DNA from: Myxococcales bacterium
Lineage (GTDB): Bacteria; Myxococcota_A; Polyangia; Polyangiales; Ga0077539
Assembly (NCBI GenBank): GCA_016793325.1
Contig: JAEUKI010000052.1
Span: forward strand, 558,001-622,000
Direction: 5' to 3'
Length of the DNA stretch: 64,000 bases
Positions 27,942-37,826 of this stretch are shown here, in pieces. Each line of letters starts with the position of its first letter. The stretch's first letter is position 1. The notes below the pieces were generated by a model that ran no database searches, had not been told where the DNA came from, and saw only the letters and a list, made by a program, of their open reading frames with translations. The position numbers and the translations under genes were made by a program.

Positions 27942-28739
27942 ATGAGCGTCCGTTCGTTTGTTGCCCCTCCGCCGGGCTTTCGCGGGTGTTTCGGGCACCG
28001 CGGCGCCGCGGGGATCTTTCCTGAAAATACGCTCGAAGGCTTCGAGCTCGCCGCGCGGATCGGCGTCGACGTGATCGAGACCGACGCGCACGTCACCCGC
28101 GATGGGCGCGTGGTGCTCCTGCACGACCCGACCGTGGATCGCACGACGGACGGCGTCGGCGAAGTGGCCTCGATGACGCTCGCGGAGGTCCAGTCGTTCG
28201 ACGCTGGCGCGCGATTCATCGACGGCGAAGCGCGCCCGTTCGCGCGTCGGGGCTTGCGGATCCCGACCCTCGACGAAGCGCTCGCGGCGCTGCCGGACGC
28301 TCGCTTCAACATCGAGCTGAAGAGCGAAGTCGAAGGCGCAGCGCAGGTGCTCGTCGACACGATCGTGCGCTGTGGTGCACGGGGTCGCGTGCTGCTCGCG
28401 TCCGAGGGCGGCGAGCGGATGAACGATCTTCGTCGCATTGCTCCGTGGGCTCCCACGAGCTTCAGCGCGCCGGAGGTCTTCGGGTTCATCTCGGGACTTC
28501 ACGAAGAGGCGTACGAGCCTCCGCCTGCGTGTGCGCTGCAGGTTCCAGACGTGTTCGACTCGTTCGAGGTCGTCACCGAGCGATTCGTCGAACGCGCGCG
28601 CTCTCTCTCGATCGCCGTGCACGTGTGGACGATCAACGATCCCGCCCAGTCCGAGCGGCTGCTCGCGATGGGCTGCGAAGGCTTGATTACTGATCACCCC
28701 GAGCGCTGGGGAGCTGTGCGACGACGATCGCGCCCGTGA
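27942..28739 (+). CDS. Glycerophosphodiester phosphodiesterase
   Basis: 265 residues from ATG 27942. CFGHRGAAGIFPENTLEGF is the GDPD signature, with the catalytic His-Arg and the metal ligand Glu. VIETDAHVTRDGRVVLLHDP supplies the Glu-x-Asp and second catalytic His, FNIELKSE another metal ligand, and VHVWTINDP the C-terminal Trp-Thr-hydrophobic-Asn motif. It hydrolyses glycerophosphodiesters to glycerol-3-phosphate and an alcohol. No signal peptide is seen, so it is probably cytosolic. The last 53 bp overlap the 3' end of the convergent sulfatase-like gene. Confidence 0.92.
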   Translation: MSVRSFVAPPPGFRGCFGHRGAAGIFPENTLEGFELAARIGVDVIETDAHVTRDGRVVLLHDPTVDRTTDGVGEVASMTLAEVQSFDAGARFIDGEARPFARRGLRIPTLDEALAALPDARFNIELKSEVEGAAQVLVDTIVRCGARGRVLLASEGGERMNDLRRIAPWAPTSFSAPEVFGFISGLHEEAYEPPPACALQVPDVFDSFEVVTERFVERARSLSIAVHVWTINDPAQSERLLAMGCEGLITDHPERWGAVRRRSRP

Positions 28740-31626
28740 TCGTGGCGCCAGGACAGCGTTCGATGCGCAGCGTTCGACTCGCGCCCGAGAGCGATACGCG
28801 CATCGCGCGGAGGGTGGGGCCGAGCTCGAGGTCAGACCCGGCGACGCGCGCGGTGCACGGAGCGTCCGCGCGCCCCTCGATCCAAACAAGCACGGGGCCG
28901 CGTGGCGGCGCTCGATCGAGCGCGATCGTCGTGCGTCGCGCGCCGAGCGTCGTGGTCTCGAGCGAGTAGGCGTACGGCGCGGGCGCGGACGGCTGCGTCG
29001 ATGTGGGCTGTGGCGCTTCGGCTCGAACGAGCGCTCGGAGGATCGCGAACGGGTCGGTGAGCGGCGGCTCTTTCGCGAGCGCTTCGCGAAAGATCTCTCG
29101 CGCGGACGGCGCTCGAAGCGTCGCGAGCGCGAGCGTCGAGGCGGTGCGCGTGAGCGCGTACGGCGTGCTCCGCGCGAGCTCTTCGAGCGGCACAATCGCG
29201 CGCGCGTCGCCGAGTTCGCCGAGCGCGCGGGCGGCTTCGGGCGCGAGGCGCGGGTCCTCGAGAAGCGCGTTCCACGAGGAAAATGACCGGGGATCGCGGA
29301 GGGCGCGGAGCGCGAGCACGACCGCGTCTCGATCCGAGTCCGTGGCCGCGCGATCGTTGACCCACGCGCCGAGCACCTCGACGCCGTCCCGCTCGCCGAC
29401 GGTCGCGAGCCCGAGGGCCGCTGAGCGACGCAGCGCGACGTCGGTCGCGACGAGCGCGTCGCGGGCCGCGCCGATTCCACGGCGATCGCCGAGGCGCGTG
29501 AGGGCCACGCCCGCTTCGAGCGAGAGGTCCCGCGCGTTGCGCGTCGTCGCTCGCGCGAGCGCGTCTCGAATGCTCCGATCGCGAACGCCAAGCGACGCGA
29601 GCGCTCGCACTGCGCGAAGCGCCCTCGGGGCGTCGAGCCGCTCGATGGCCGCCGCGGCGTCGGGGGCCGCCGCGCGATCGCCCTGAATCGCGCGCTCGAC
29701 CGAGGGGGGCAGTTCGTCGGTCGACTGCGCGTCGATCGCGGTTCCCTCGCGCTCGAACAGCGCGTGCGAGGCGTCCCAACCCGCGATCAGCGGACGCAAC
29801 CGCGAGAGGACATCGGGCCGCGCGTCCGCGAGGTTGTTGCGTTCGAGCGCGTCGGACTCGACGTCGAAGAGCTCGCACGTCTGCTCGGCGACGTCGCAGA
29901 GCAGCTTGTTTCGCCCGTCGAACACCATCCGCTCGGCGCCCACGCTCGCGAAGACGTAGCGCGCGGGCGGGCCGCCGTGCGCGAGCGGGCCGAAGTCGCG
30001 CCCTCGCAGCCTCGGCGGACGCGGGCGTCCGACGCCCGCGAGGAGCGTTGGCAACAGGTCGACGTGCGAGATCGGTCCGCGCACCCTTCGCGCCGAAAGC
30101 CCGGGCACCGAGAACACAAATGGAACGCGAATTTGCTCGTCGTACACGGTCGTTCCGTGAAACCGCCCGCCGTGCTCTCCGAACTCTTCGCCGTGATCCG
30201 CGGTCACGAAGAACGCCGCGCGTCGCCCGCTCCTCGCGTAGCCCTCGACCAGCGTACGAACCGCGTCGTCCACCGCAGCGACCTCGGCGTCGTACCGACT
30301 GAGCGCGGACGGTCCGCCAGGCACTCTCGCGCCAGGGTGCGCTTCGTACGACTCGTGGGGCTCGAACAAGTGCACCCACACGAACGCGCGCTTCTCGCGC
30401 GGCTGCGCCTCGAGCCACGAGAGCGCCTCGCGGACGCGTCGATCCGCGGGCTCGTAGCTCTCGACCCGATGCTCGAAGCCGAACCCTCGCGCGCGAAGAT
30501 CGCCCAAGCGATCCGCGTCGACCGCGAACACCGCTGTCGGAAAGAACGCCGCGGTCGCGTACCCCGCCGCGCGCAGCTCGGACGCGATGGTCACGTGCGG
30601 CGTCGACGGCGCGCCGAGCGCGCTCACGCCGCGAAAGAACTTTCCCGTCATGAGCGACGCGAGCGAATACGACGTGTGCGGCGTCGTGCAGTACGCGCGC
30701 TCGACGATCACGCCGTGCTGTGCGATCGCGTCGATCGCTGGCGTCAGACCGCCGCGGTGACCGTACGCGCCCAATCGATCCCATCGAAGCGCGTCGACCG
30801 TCACCAGGACGATGTCGAGCCCTTCGAGGTCGAGCCGCGGTCCGCGCGCGATTCGATCGTCGTCCACCACGACGCGCACGGGGTCTCGCGGCATCAATCG
30901 CGACGCAGCGCGGACCACGTACGCCGCGAACGGCGCGTGCTGCCGCGCCCTCGCCCGCGCTCGTTGCGAACGAAGCAACCCGCCGGAGATCCCCACGGAC
31001 ACGAGCAGCGCTCCGAGGACCAACGCCGCGGTCTTTCGCGTCGTGTCCGACTTCATCGCGAGCGCTGCCGCTGCGACTGCCGCGCTCGCCGCGACGAGGG
31101 CCGCGATCGCGTGCAGCGCCGGGTACAACCGAACGAGCATCGTCGCGTGCGCGTACCCGATCCCCGCGGCCGCGAGCGCCAACACTGCCGCGACGGTCGT
31201 GCGTCGCTTCGACGTTCGCTCGATCAGCGCGGGCGCGACGCGCGCGAGCAGCGCGACGATCGCGGACGCGATCACGACCGCCGCGCCGATGAGCGCGGGG
31301 CGGAGGGACGAGCGCTTCATCGCGGAGCCCGAAAACGCAGCGAGCCCGAGCGCTGCGCCCGAGGCCGCGCCGACGAACGACCCGATCACGGTCCGCGCGC
31401 GCGTTGCGAGCGCGAGCCACGATGCGCCCAACGGCGCGACCAACGCGAACGTCGGGACGAGCGCGACGACGAGCAGCGCGACGGTCGCGACGAGAAACAG
31501 CGCGGATTCGCTGGGCGGCGCGGCGCTTCTTCCGAGCGTGAAGCTCGCGTCGGCCACGCCGAGCACCGAGGCTGCGGCGAGCGCGGCGCGAGCGAACACG
31601 AGCGAGACGCGCGTGCGGTCGTTCAC
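28687..31626 (-). CDS. Membrane sulfatase-fold protein with C-terminal HEAT-like repeats
   Basis: 979 residues. Residues 1-215 hold about five hydrophobic segments. Residues 270-640 are an alkaline-phosphatase/sulfatase fold, with metal-site segments LVTVDALRWDRLGAYG and FVTADHGEEFGEHGG. The classic formylglycine motif CxPxR is absent: at the equivalent place PHTSYSLASLMTG puts Thr318 at the nucleophile position, as in Thr-dependent phospho-transferases of this superfamily. After the fold come alpha-helical repeats (VALTRLGDRRGIGAARDALV; RALGELGDARAIVPLEELAR) typical of HEAT/PBS-lyase arrays, then a beta-rich tail. The likely role is transfer or hydrolysis of a phospho-substituent on an envelope polymer. 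The GTG start overlaps the recG stop (GTGA). Confidence 0.8.
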   Translation of the reverse strand: MNDRTRVSLVFARAALAAASVLGVADASFTLGRSAAPPSESALFLVATVALLVVALVPTFALVAPLGASWLALATRARTVIGSFVGAASGAALGLAAFSGSAMKRSSLRPALIGAAVVIASAIVALLARVAPALIERTSKRRTTVAAVLALAAAGIGYAHATMLVRLYPALHAIAALVAASAAVAAAALAMKSDTTRKTAALVLGALLVSVGISGGLLRSQRARARARQHAPFAAYVVRAASRLMPRDPVRVVVDDDRIARGPRLDLEGLDIVLVTVDALRWDRLGAYGHRGGLTPAIDAIAQHGVIVERAYCTTPHTSYSLASLMTGKFFRGVSALGAPSTPHVTIASELRAAGYATAAFFPTAVFAVDADRLGDLRARGFGFEHRVESYEPADRRVREALSWLEAQPREKRAFVWVHLFEPHESYEAHPGARVPGGPSALSRYDAEVAAVDDAVRTLVEGYARSGRRAAFFVTADHGEEFGEHGGRFHGTTVYDEQIRVPFVFSVPGLSARRVRGPISHVDLLPTLLAGVGRPRPPRLRGRDFGPLAHGGPPARYVFASVGAERMVFDGRNKLLCDVAEQTCELFDVESDALERNNLADARPDVLSRLRPLIAGWDASHALFEREGTAIDAQSTDELPPSVERAIQGDRAAAPDAAAAIERLDAPRALRAVRALASLGVRDRSIRDALARATTRNARDLSLEAGVALTRLGDRRGIGAARDALVATDVALRRSAALGLATVGERDGVEVLGAWVNDRAATDSDRDAVVLALRALRDPRSFSSWNALLEDPRLAPEAARALGELGDARAIVPLEELARSTPYALTRTASTLALATLRAPSAREIFREALAKEPPLTDPFAILRALVRAEAPQPTSTQPSAPAPYAYSLETTTLGARRTTIALDRAPPRGPVLVWIEGRADAPCTARVAGSDLELGPTLRAMRVSLSGASRTLRIERCPGATITGAIVVAQLPSARGDQ

Positions 31627-33713
31627 CCCGCGTCCTCAGCGGTCGGATGTTGGCCGCGCGCGACGAGCCTCGCGGCCGCGCGATCGAGGGCTGGGTGCGA
31701 CGCGAGCGTCGGGTCGCGCTCGAGGATGTCTCGCGCAGCTTCGACCGCGCGAATCACGAGCGCCCGATCTCGGAGCGGGTCTGCGAAGCGAAAGCTGCGA
31801 TCGCGCCCCGATTGCTCTTCTCCGAACCACTCGCCGGCGCCTCGGCGCTCGAGGTCTCTCTCCGCGAGCACGAAGCCGTCCGAACACCCAGCGACTTCGT
31901 CGAGGCGCTCGCGCGCCGAAGGCTCTCGAGACTCGGGGACGAAGAGGCACGCCGCGCGCTGTCCGCCGCGGCCGACGCGCCCTCGAAGCTGGTGGAGCTG
32001 CGCGATGCCGAAGTGCTCTGCGCCGAGGATCACGATGAGGTTCGCTTCGGGAACGTCGAGCCCGACTTCGATCACCGAGGTCCCGAGCAGGATCGGGTGC
32101 GAGCCCGTTCGAAACGCGTGCAGCGCCTCGCGTTGCGCGTCGGTCGAGAGCTGCCCGTGCAGGATCACGATGCGATCCCTTGGAAAATGCTTGGACAACA
32201 TCGCGTCGGCCTCCGCGATGGTCACCGCGCTCGCGTCGTCCGCTTCGATCCGAGGAACCACGACGAACACGCGCCCTCGCCCTTCGTTGGCCTCGAGCGC
32301 GCGCCGAATCGTCGTCGCGATGTACTCTTGATCCGTGGGATCGACGACGCGCGACGTGATCGGTTGTCGCGACGACGGCCCCTTGGCCATCGTGACAACA
32401 TCGAGGTCTCCGTACTGCGCGAGCGCGAGCGTTCGAGGGATGGGCGTCGCCGAGACCACCAACATGTGCGCCGCTCGGTCTTTCACGAGCGCCATGCGCT
32501 GCGCGACGCCGAAGCGATGTTGTTCGTCGACGACCGCGAGCCCGAGGTCCTTCGGGATGGAGTCGTCTTCGAGCAGGGCGTGCGTTCCGACGACGAGGCG
32601 AATTTGTCCGCGCGCGATGGCCTTTCGCGCAGCAGTTCGCGCGCGCTTCGGGGTCGAGCCGAGCAGCACTGCGATCGGCGCGCCCTCGCCCCCGAGCCCT
32701 CGCGTGAGCGTGTGCGCGTGCTGCTCGGCCACGATGGACGTGGGACAGAGCCACGCGACCGCGCGTCCGGCGCGGAGCGTCGCGAGCGAAGCCGCCGCAG
32801 CGACGAGGGTCTTTCCCGAGCCCACGTCGCCGACGAGCAGGCGACGCATGGGTTGATCGATCGTCATCGCGCGCAAGATCGCGTCGATCGCTTCGTGCTG
32901 AGAGGCCGTGAGCTCGAAGCCGAGGCGCTTCGCGACGTGCGGCCCTACGCTCGGATCGAACGCGATCGGCTGCGCATGTCCCACGGATTTGCGCGCGCGT
33001 TCGAGCACGACCGCGGCCGCGAGGAGCTCTTCGAAGCCGAGTCGCTGATGCGCCCAGGACGTCCCGCGTTGCAGGGCGATCAGGGCGTCGACGGGGATGT
33101 TCGTCGCGGGACTGTGGATCGCGAGCAGCGCTTCGCGCGACGAGCGGAGCTTCATGGTTCGCGCGAGCTCGACAGGGACCGGATCGGACCACTCGTTCGC
33201 GCGCTCGAGCGCCGAGTGAACGACGCGCGCGATCGTCGCTGGCGCGAGCGTCGAGATGCCGCCGTAGACCGCCTCGATCGGAGCGAATTTCGCGTCCGGC
33301 GCGAGGACCCTCGGCTGGTGGAGCTCGAGGTCGCCGCGTCCTTCGCGGAGCATTCCGATCACGCGCACCTTCGCGCCGAGCGGCGTGCGCGCGGCCATCC
33401 CCGGCGGCGCGTGAAAGAACACGACGCGCAACACGCCGCGTCCCGCCGGTTCGCGAAGCAGAATCGAGACGCCCCCGCCGCGCATGGGGCCGATGCGCTT
33501 GCTGTCGACGACGGTCCCGACGAGCGCCACGGTCGCGCCGATGACTCGCTCGTTCACGAGGTTCCAGTCGTCGGCGGCGCGAAGGTCGAGATAGCGCCTG
33601 GGCGTACGCGCGAGCAGATCACCCGCTGTGTGAATCGACCGCCCGCGCAGGATCGCGGCGGCTTGCAGGCCGACGTGCTTCACCTCGGTGACGGGCAGGT
33701 CCTGCAGGTCCAT
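31623..33713 (-). CDS. recG: ATP-dependent DNA helicase RecG
   Basis: 696 residues, a normal RecG length. The N-terminal wedge/OB domain (ILREPAGRGVLRVVFFHAP) is followed by superfamily 2 helicase motifs: LLVGDVGSGKT (Walker A), VVDEQHRFGV (DEQH), VVSATPIPRTLALAQYGD (motif III), TSVIEVGLDVPEA (motif V) and QLRGRVGRGG (motif VI). RecG reverses stalled replication forks and branch-migrates recombination intermediates. Its stop overlaps the start of the sulfatase-like gene. greA lies 47 bp upstream on the same strand. Confidence 0.97.
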   Translation of the reverse strand: MDLQDLPVTEVKHVGLQAAAILRGRSIHTAGDLLARTPRRYLDLRAADDWNLVNERVIGATVALVGTVVDSKRIGPMRGGGVSILLREPAGRGVLRVVFFHAPPGMAARTPLGAKVRVIGMLREGRGDLELHQPRVLAPDAKFAPIEAVYGGISTLAPATIARVVHSALERANEWSDPVPVELARTMKLRSSREALLAIHSPATNIPVDALIALQRGTSWAHQRLGFEELLAAAVVLERARKSVGHAQPIAFDPSVGPHVAKRLGFELTASQHEAIDAILRAMTIDQPMRRLLVGDVGSGKTLVAAAASLATLRAGRAVAWLCPTSIVAEQHAHTLTRGLGGEGAPIAVLLGSTPKRARTAARKAIARGQIRLVVGTHALLEDDSIPKDLGLAVVDEQHRFGVAQRMALVKDRAAHMLVVSATPIPRTLALAQYGDLDVVTMAKGPSSRQPITSRVVDPTDQEYIATTIRRALEANEGRGRVFVVVPRIEADDASAVTIAEADAMLSKHFPRDRIVILHGQLSTDAQREALHAFRTGSHPILLGTSVIEVGLDVPEANLIVILGAEHFGIAQLHQLRGRVGRGGQRAACLFVPESREPSARERLDEVAGCSDGFVLAERDLERRGAGEWFGEEQSGRDRSFRFADPLRDRALVIRAVEAARDILERDPTLASHPALDRAAARLVARGQHPTAEDAG

Positions 33714-33760
33714 GCGTCCGCTCTGCGCGTGCCTCGCGCGTTCGAAACCGTCGCGCCGAC

Positions 33761-34249
33761 TCAGGCGTCGAAGGACAAGTCGAGCACTTCGTAGACGCGC
33801 GTCCCGTTCGGCGTGACGACCTTGATTTCGTCGCCGATTTCCTTGCCGATCATCGCTTTGCCGATGGGCGACGAGACCGAGACTCGCCCGTGATCGATGT
33901 CCGCTTCCATCGGTCCGACGAGCTGATACTTCACCTCGTCGCCGGTGCTCGTGTTCGAGAGCTTCACGTGCGCGCCGAACGCGATCTTGTCGCCCGCGAC
34001 GCGGGACGCGGGGATGACCTCGGCCCGCGCGAGCGCGTCTTCGATCAGCGCGATGCGACCTTCGATGAAGCCCTGCTTCTCTTTCGCCGCGTGATATTCA
34101 GCGTTTTCGCGCAGGTCGCCGTGCTCGCGCGCGGTGGCGATCTCCCGAATGACCTTCGGTCGCTCGACGGACTTGAGCTGCTCGAGCTCGTCCTTGAGCC
34201 GCTTGTGACCCTCGGGCGTCATCGGAACAGTCGACGGAAGATTCGCCAT
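33761..34249 (-). CDS. greA: Transcription elongation factor GreA
   Basis: 162 residues, close to the usual 158. The N-terminal antiparallel coiled coil carries the acidic tip GDLRENAEYHAAKEKQ, followed by the FKBP-like C-terminal domain (ISVSSPIGKAMIGKEIGDE-type segment, here VSVSSPIGKAMIGKEIGDEI). GreA inserts its coiled coil into the RNA polymerase secondary channel and stimulates cleavage of backtracked RNA. The ATG at 34249 gives MANLPSTVPMTPEG, the expected start. Confidence 0.97.
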   Translation of the reverse strand: MANLPSTVPMTPEGHKRLKDELEQLKSVERPKVIREIATAREHGDLRENAEYHAAKEKQGFIEGRIALIEDALARAEVIPASRVAGDKIAFGAHVKLSNTSTGDEVKYQLVGPMEADIDHGRVSVSSPIGKAMIGKEIGDEIKVVTPNGTRVYEVLDLSFDA

Positions 34250-34304
34250 GGCAGAGGGCGTTTCCTAGCAGGCTCCAGACAGAACGCACAACGCCCAATG
34301 TCGC

Positions 34305-35624
34305 TCAGCGCGGACAACGAGCGCGCGCGACGCCGGGCTCTCCTGCGGGGCCCCAGGACGCGACGGTCGGCTCGCTCGCGGGACCGCCGATGGGGAGCTG
34401 CCCCGCGAGCGCAGGCTCGTCCCGCGCCGGCCCGAGCAGCGCGCCATCGCGACCGACGCTGCGGCGCACGGTGACGAGGTCTTCGCCGCGGCGTTCGGTC
34501 CAGTAGACGTCCGCGCGGCCATCAGCGCCCCCTTCCGAGACGATCGCGATCCGCCCCGCCGGAACGACGTCGAGCTCCGTCAGGTACTCTGGCGTTCGAA
34601 CCGGCCGTAGGTCGTCTCCGAGCGCGACGACCGCGACGCGTCCCCCGTCGCCGAGACCCTCGTGGTCCGAGTCGGACGCGAGGCGCCACGCTGCCCAGCG
34701 CCCGGTCGACGTCATGTGAAGCGTCACGCCGAAGCGTGTTTTGGGCCGCGGAGTGAGCACGATCGGCTCGCCGCGGGGCGCTCCATCGGGCCCGAGCGCG
34801 CGCACGACGATGTCCGCCGCGCTCTGGTTTGCGATCTCGACTTCGACCTCTTGGAGCGCGAGATATGCGACGACCGCGCCGCCGTCTGGCAACGCCGCGA
34901 GCACAGGGTCCGAGGCGTCGTGCTCGGGAGCGCTCACGGTGATTGTCGTCGGCTCGGCGCGTTCGGCGCCGGTCCAGCGCTGAACGCGCACCGCGCTGCG
35001 GCCCTCGGAGACGGCTTCGTCCCACGCGATGAGCGCGCCTCCGCGCACGGCGCACGCGGCGAGGTTGAGCGCGTCGTCTGCTGCGCCTCGGCGCGCCGCG
35101 AGCGGCCGGAGCGCGCCTCCTTCGGTCACGAACGCGCGTTGCCATCGCGCGCGGTCGACGGCGGACACCGAGAAGACCAGCGAACGCTCAGGCGAGAGCT
35201 CGATCGCGCGAAGCGCGCTGACCGTTTCGCGACCGAGCGCCACGCTCGAGAGCACGTCGCTCGAGCGCGCCACTTGGAGCCTCGCGCTCGCGCGATCGAC
35301 GAACGCGACGAACGCCCCGCGCGATCCCCACTCGATCGACGGCGTCTCGAAGCGGTCGGTCGCCGCGTCGCCGACGTTGCTCGCGAGCGGCGTGCGTGCG
35401 CCCAGCGTGCACGGGGGTAGCGCGGCTCGCGCGTCGGACCCAGCGTCGTCCGGCGTTTCGAACTCGGGCTCTTCGCCCGGTCGCGGTTGGGGCTGCGTTG
35501 GTGCGCGCGTCGGCGTCTGACTCGCGTTGCAGCGGCACGCCGTCGCGCCGTGCGCGATCATGAGCACGGACAGGAGCGCTCCGAAGGCGGTCGGTGGGTA
35601 CGATCGGTGGAATTTCAGCGGCAT
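34305..35624 (-). CDS. Secreted hypothetical protein, possible lipoprotein
   Basis: 439 residues, not recognised. The N-terminal signal sequence (AFGALLSVLMIAHGATAC) could be processed at Cys30 or cleaved by signal peptidase I, because the lipobox is imperfect. A Pro/Thr/Glu-rich linker follows. The rest is beta-rich with repeats of the type seen in secreted propeller-like proteins (DAATDRFETPSIEWGSRGAF; DPVLAALPDGGAVVAYLALQ; GVTLHMTSTGRWAAWRLASD). A beta-propeller is the best guess from strand periodicity. It is divergent from the GHSQGG hydrolase gene. Confidence 0.65.
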   Translation of the reverse strand: MPLKFHRSYPPTAFGALLSVLMIAHGATACRCNASQTPTRAPTQPQPRPGEEPEFETPDDAGSDARAALPPCTLGARTPLASNVGDAATDRFETPSIEWGSRGAFVAFVDRASARLQVARSSDVLSSVALGRETVSALRAIELSPERSLVFSVSAVDRARWQRAFVTEGGALRPLAARRGAADDALNLAACAVRGGALIAWDEAVSEGRSAVRVQRWTGAERAEPTTITVSAPEHDASDPVLAALPDGGAVVAYLALQEVEVEIANQSAADIVVRALGPDGAPRGEPIVLTPRPKTRFGVTLHMTSTGRWAAWRLASDSDHEGLGDGGRVAVVALGDDLRPVRTPEYLTELDVVPAGRIAIVSEGGADGRADVYWTERRGEDLVTVRRSVGRDGALLGPARDEPALAGQLPIGGPASEPTVASWGPAGEPGVARARCPR

Positions 35625-35756
35625 CGCGGCGCGCGACGGTGGAGAGAATCAGGCGATTGACGGGCTTTGTCCGGCGCGGAGCGGACGGCGGCCCGCGGGC
35701 GCTCAGTTGTGGCGCATTGGGGGCGAAAAGACGAAGAACCGAGTACGATTCGCGTC

Positions 35757-37826
35757 ATGAATTTTCGCTTCGCGCGTCGCCGTGCGGCTGTGTTCGCGGT
35801 TCTCGGGGTCGTCGCTGGTTGTTCGACGCCAGCCTCGCAAGACGCAGGGGACTCGGGCGTCGCGCCCTCGGACATCGTCCAGCCGATGGACTCGACGGTG
35901 CGCGACGTTCCGACGGTCGACACGGGCGTCGACACGGGCGTCGAAGCGGCGCTCGACGTGATGACGCCCACCGAGCCCGTGATCGCGCGGTTCGAGATTC
36001 CTGCGACCGGCGTCGCGCCGAATCAGTTTCTGCTCCCGTGGCCGTCGGACCTCGCCCTCGACCCCGCGGGAAAAGTCGACCTTCGCTACATCCCGGGCGT
36101 CATGACCAACGGCCTTGCGCGCACGTACGTCGAGCAGATGGCGGGGAAGCTCGATGGGTTTTCTCCCGCGGGCGCGACGTACTTTCGCTTCAGCGCGATC
36201 ATCGATCCGACGTCGCTGCCCGCGACGCCCGCAGCCTCAGTGCTCGCGGACGCGAGCGTTCAGCTCGTGGACGTCGACGCGCGAAGCCCCGAGGTGGGCC
36301 GTTCGATCCCGGCGATTTTTCAGTTTCGAATCTTCGCTTCGCGCTACTGGCCGGCCAACACGCTGGCTGTCGCCCCTGCGCCGGGGTTTCCGCTGCGTCC
36401 GCGCACGCGATACGCGATCGTTGTCACCGATCGACTCCGCGGCGGCGACGGGACACCCGTGCGTCGCGACGCGGACTTCACGAGCATGCTCGGCGACATG
36501 GTGCCCGCGCGCCTCACGCGCGCAGCAGAGATCTACAAGCCCGCGATCATGGCGTTGCCCGAGGCGCTTCGATCGCGCGTCGTGTCGATGGCGGTGTTCA
36601 CCACGAGCGACCCGACCGAGCAGTTCTTTCGCGCCGTCGACGTGACGCTCGCGTCTGCGCGCGCGCCTGCGGTGCAGACGGTGATGCCGTCGGGCTCCAA
36701 CGAGTTCTACGCGATCTACCGCGGAACCTACGGGCCGAACCCCGTGTTTCAGTCGGGGCCTGCGCCCTACGACGCCGAGGGCTCGGGTGACTTCGTTCCG
36801 GGGCCCGACGGAGCGCCGATGATTCAGCGCTACGAAGAGAGCATCGCGTTCGCGTTGACGGTTCCTGCGGGACCCATGCCCATGGGCGGATGGCCGATCG
36901 CGATCTACGCCCACGGAACCGGCGGCGACTCGGACTCGTTCATCTCCGACGGCACCGCGCGTGCGCTCGCGACGCAAGGCATCGCGTGCCTCGGCTTCGA
37001 TCAGATCTTCAACGGCGCACGAACGATCCCGGGCGGCTCGCCAGAAGGTCAGTTCTTCAATTTCGCCAACCCGCTCGCTGCGCGTTCGAACAATCGTCAG
37101 GCCGGGATCGACCTCGTGCAGGCAGGTCGGCTCGTCCGCGGCCTCACGCTGAGCTCGATGGTGACCGCGGGCGCCGAGGCGCGCTTCGACGGCGAAAACG
37201 TGATGTTCTACGGACATTCGCAGGGCGGACTCAACGGGCCGCTCTGGCTCGCCGCTGGGCAAGGACCCGCGATCGGCGTGCTCTCGGGCGCCGGAGGCTG
37301 GCTCTCGTTGTCGCTCGTGCTCAAGACCCAACCGGTGAACATCCCGGGAATCGTCGCGGGTTTGCTGGCCGTTCCTCCGTCCGAACTCACGCCGCTGCAC
37401 CCGGCGATCACGCTCGCGCAGACCATCGCCGACCCAGCAGATCCCGCGCACTACGGGCGGTTCATCGTGCGCGAACCGCGGATGGGCGGCGCGCCCCGCC
37501 ACGTGTTCATGACGCAGGGTTTCATCGATCGGTACACGCCGCCGCCGGCGATCGCCGCGCTCGCGACGTCCATTGGTCTGCCGCTCGTCGAGCCCGTGAC
37601 CCACCCCGACGTCGCCGCGCCGCTCGCGGATTGGCCGCGCGTTCGCGCGCCGTTCTCGCGCAACCTCGCGATGGGCGCCGCGACCGGAGGCTGGTCGCAA
37701 TACGACGCCCCAGGGCGCACCGACGGACACTTCGTGATCTTCAACGTGCCCGAGGCGACGCTGCGATCGGCGCGCTTTCTCTCGACGTACGTGGCGAACC
37801 GAACTACGGGGCCGCGGATCGAGTAA
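35757..37826 (+). CDS. Exported alpha/beta-hydrolase lipoprotein (lipase-like)
   Basis: 689 residues from ATG 35757. The lipobox VVAGC is followed by an Asp/Val-rich linker and an N-terminal segment with LLPWPSDLAL, which I associate with surface lipases of the VolA/virulence-lipase kind. The C-terminal half is an alpha/beta hydrolase: WPIAIYAHGTGGDSDSF (oxyanion-hole strand), VMFYGHSQGG (nucleophile elbow with Ser) and DAPGRTDGHFVIF with the probable catalytic His. Substrate is unknown and an ester or lipid is inferred. The start is fixed by the signal peptide. The last 23 bp overlap the convergent lipoprotein gene. Confidence 0.75.
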   Translation: MNFRFARRRAAVFAVLGVVAGCSTPASQDAGDSGVAPSDIVQPMDSTVRDVPTVDTGVDTGVEAALDVMTPTEPVIARFEIPATGVAPNQFLLPWPSDLALDPAGKVDLRYIPGVMTNGLARTYVEQMAGKLDGFSPAGATYFRFSAIIDPTSLPATPAASVLADASVQLVDVDARSPEVGRSIPAIFQFRIFASRYWPANTLAVAPAPGFPLRPRTRYAIVVTDRLRGGDGTPVRRDADFTSMLGDMVPARLTRAAEIYKPAIMALPEALRSRVVSMAVFTTSDPTEQFFRAVDVTLASARAPAVQTVMPSGSNEFYAIYRGTYGPNPVFQSGPAPYDAEGSGDFVPGPDGAPMIQRYEESIAFALTVPAGPMPMGGWPIAIYAHGTGGDSDSFISDGTARALATQGIACLGFDQIFNGARTIPGGSPEGQFFNFANPLAARSNNRQAGIDLVQAGRLVRGLTLSSMVTAGAEARFDGENVMFYGHSQGGLNGPLWLAAGQGPAIGVLSGAGGWLSLSLVLKTQPVNIPGIVAGLLAVPPSELTPLHPAITLAQTIADPADPAHYGRFIVREPRMGGAPRHVFMTQGFIDRYTPPPAIAALATSIGLPLVEPVTHPDVAAPLADWPRVRAPFSRNLAMGAATGGWSQYDAPGRTDGHFVIFNVPEATLRSARFLSTYVANRTTGPRIE

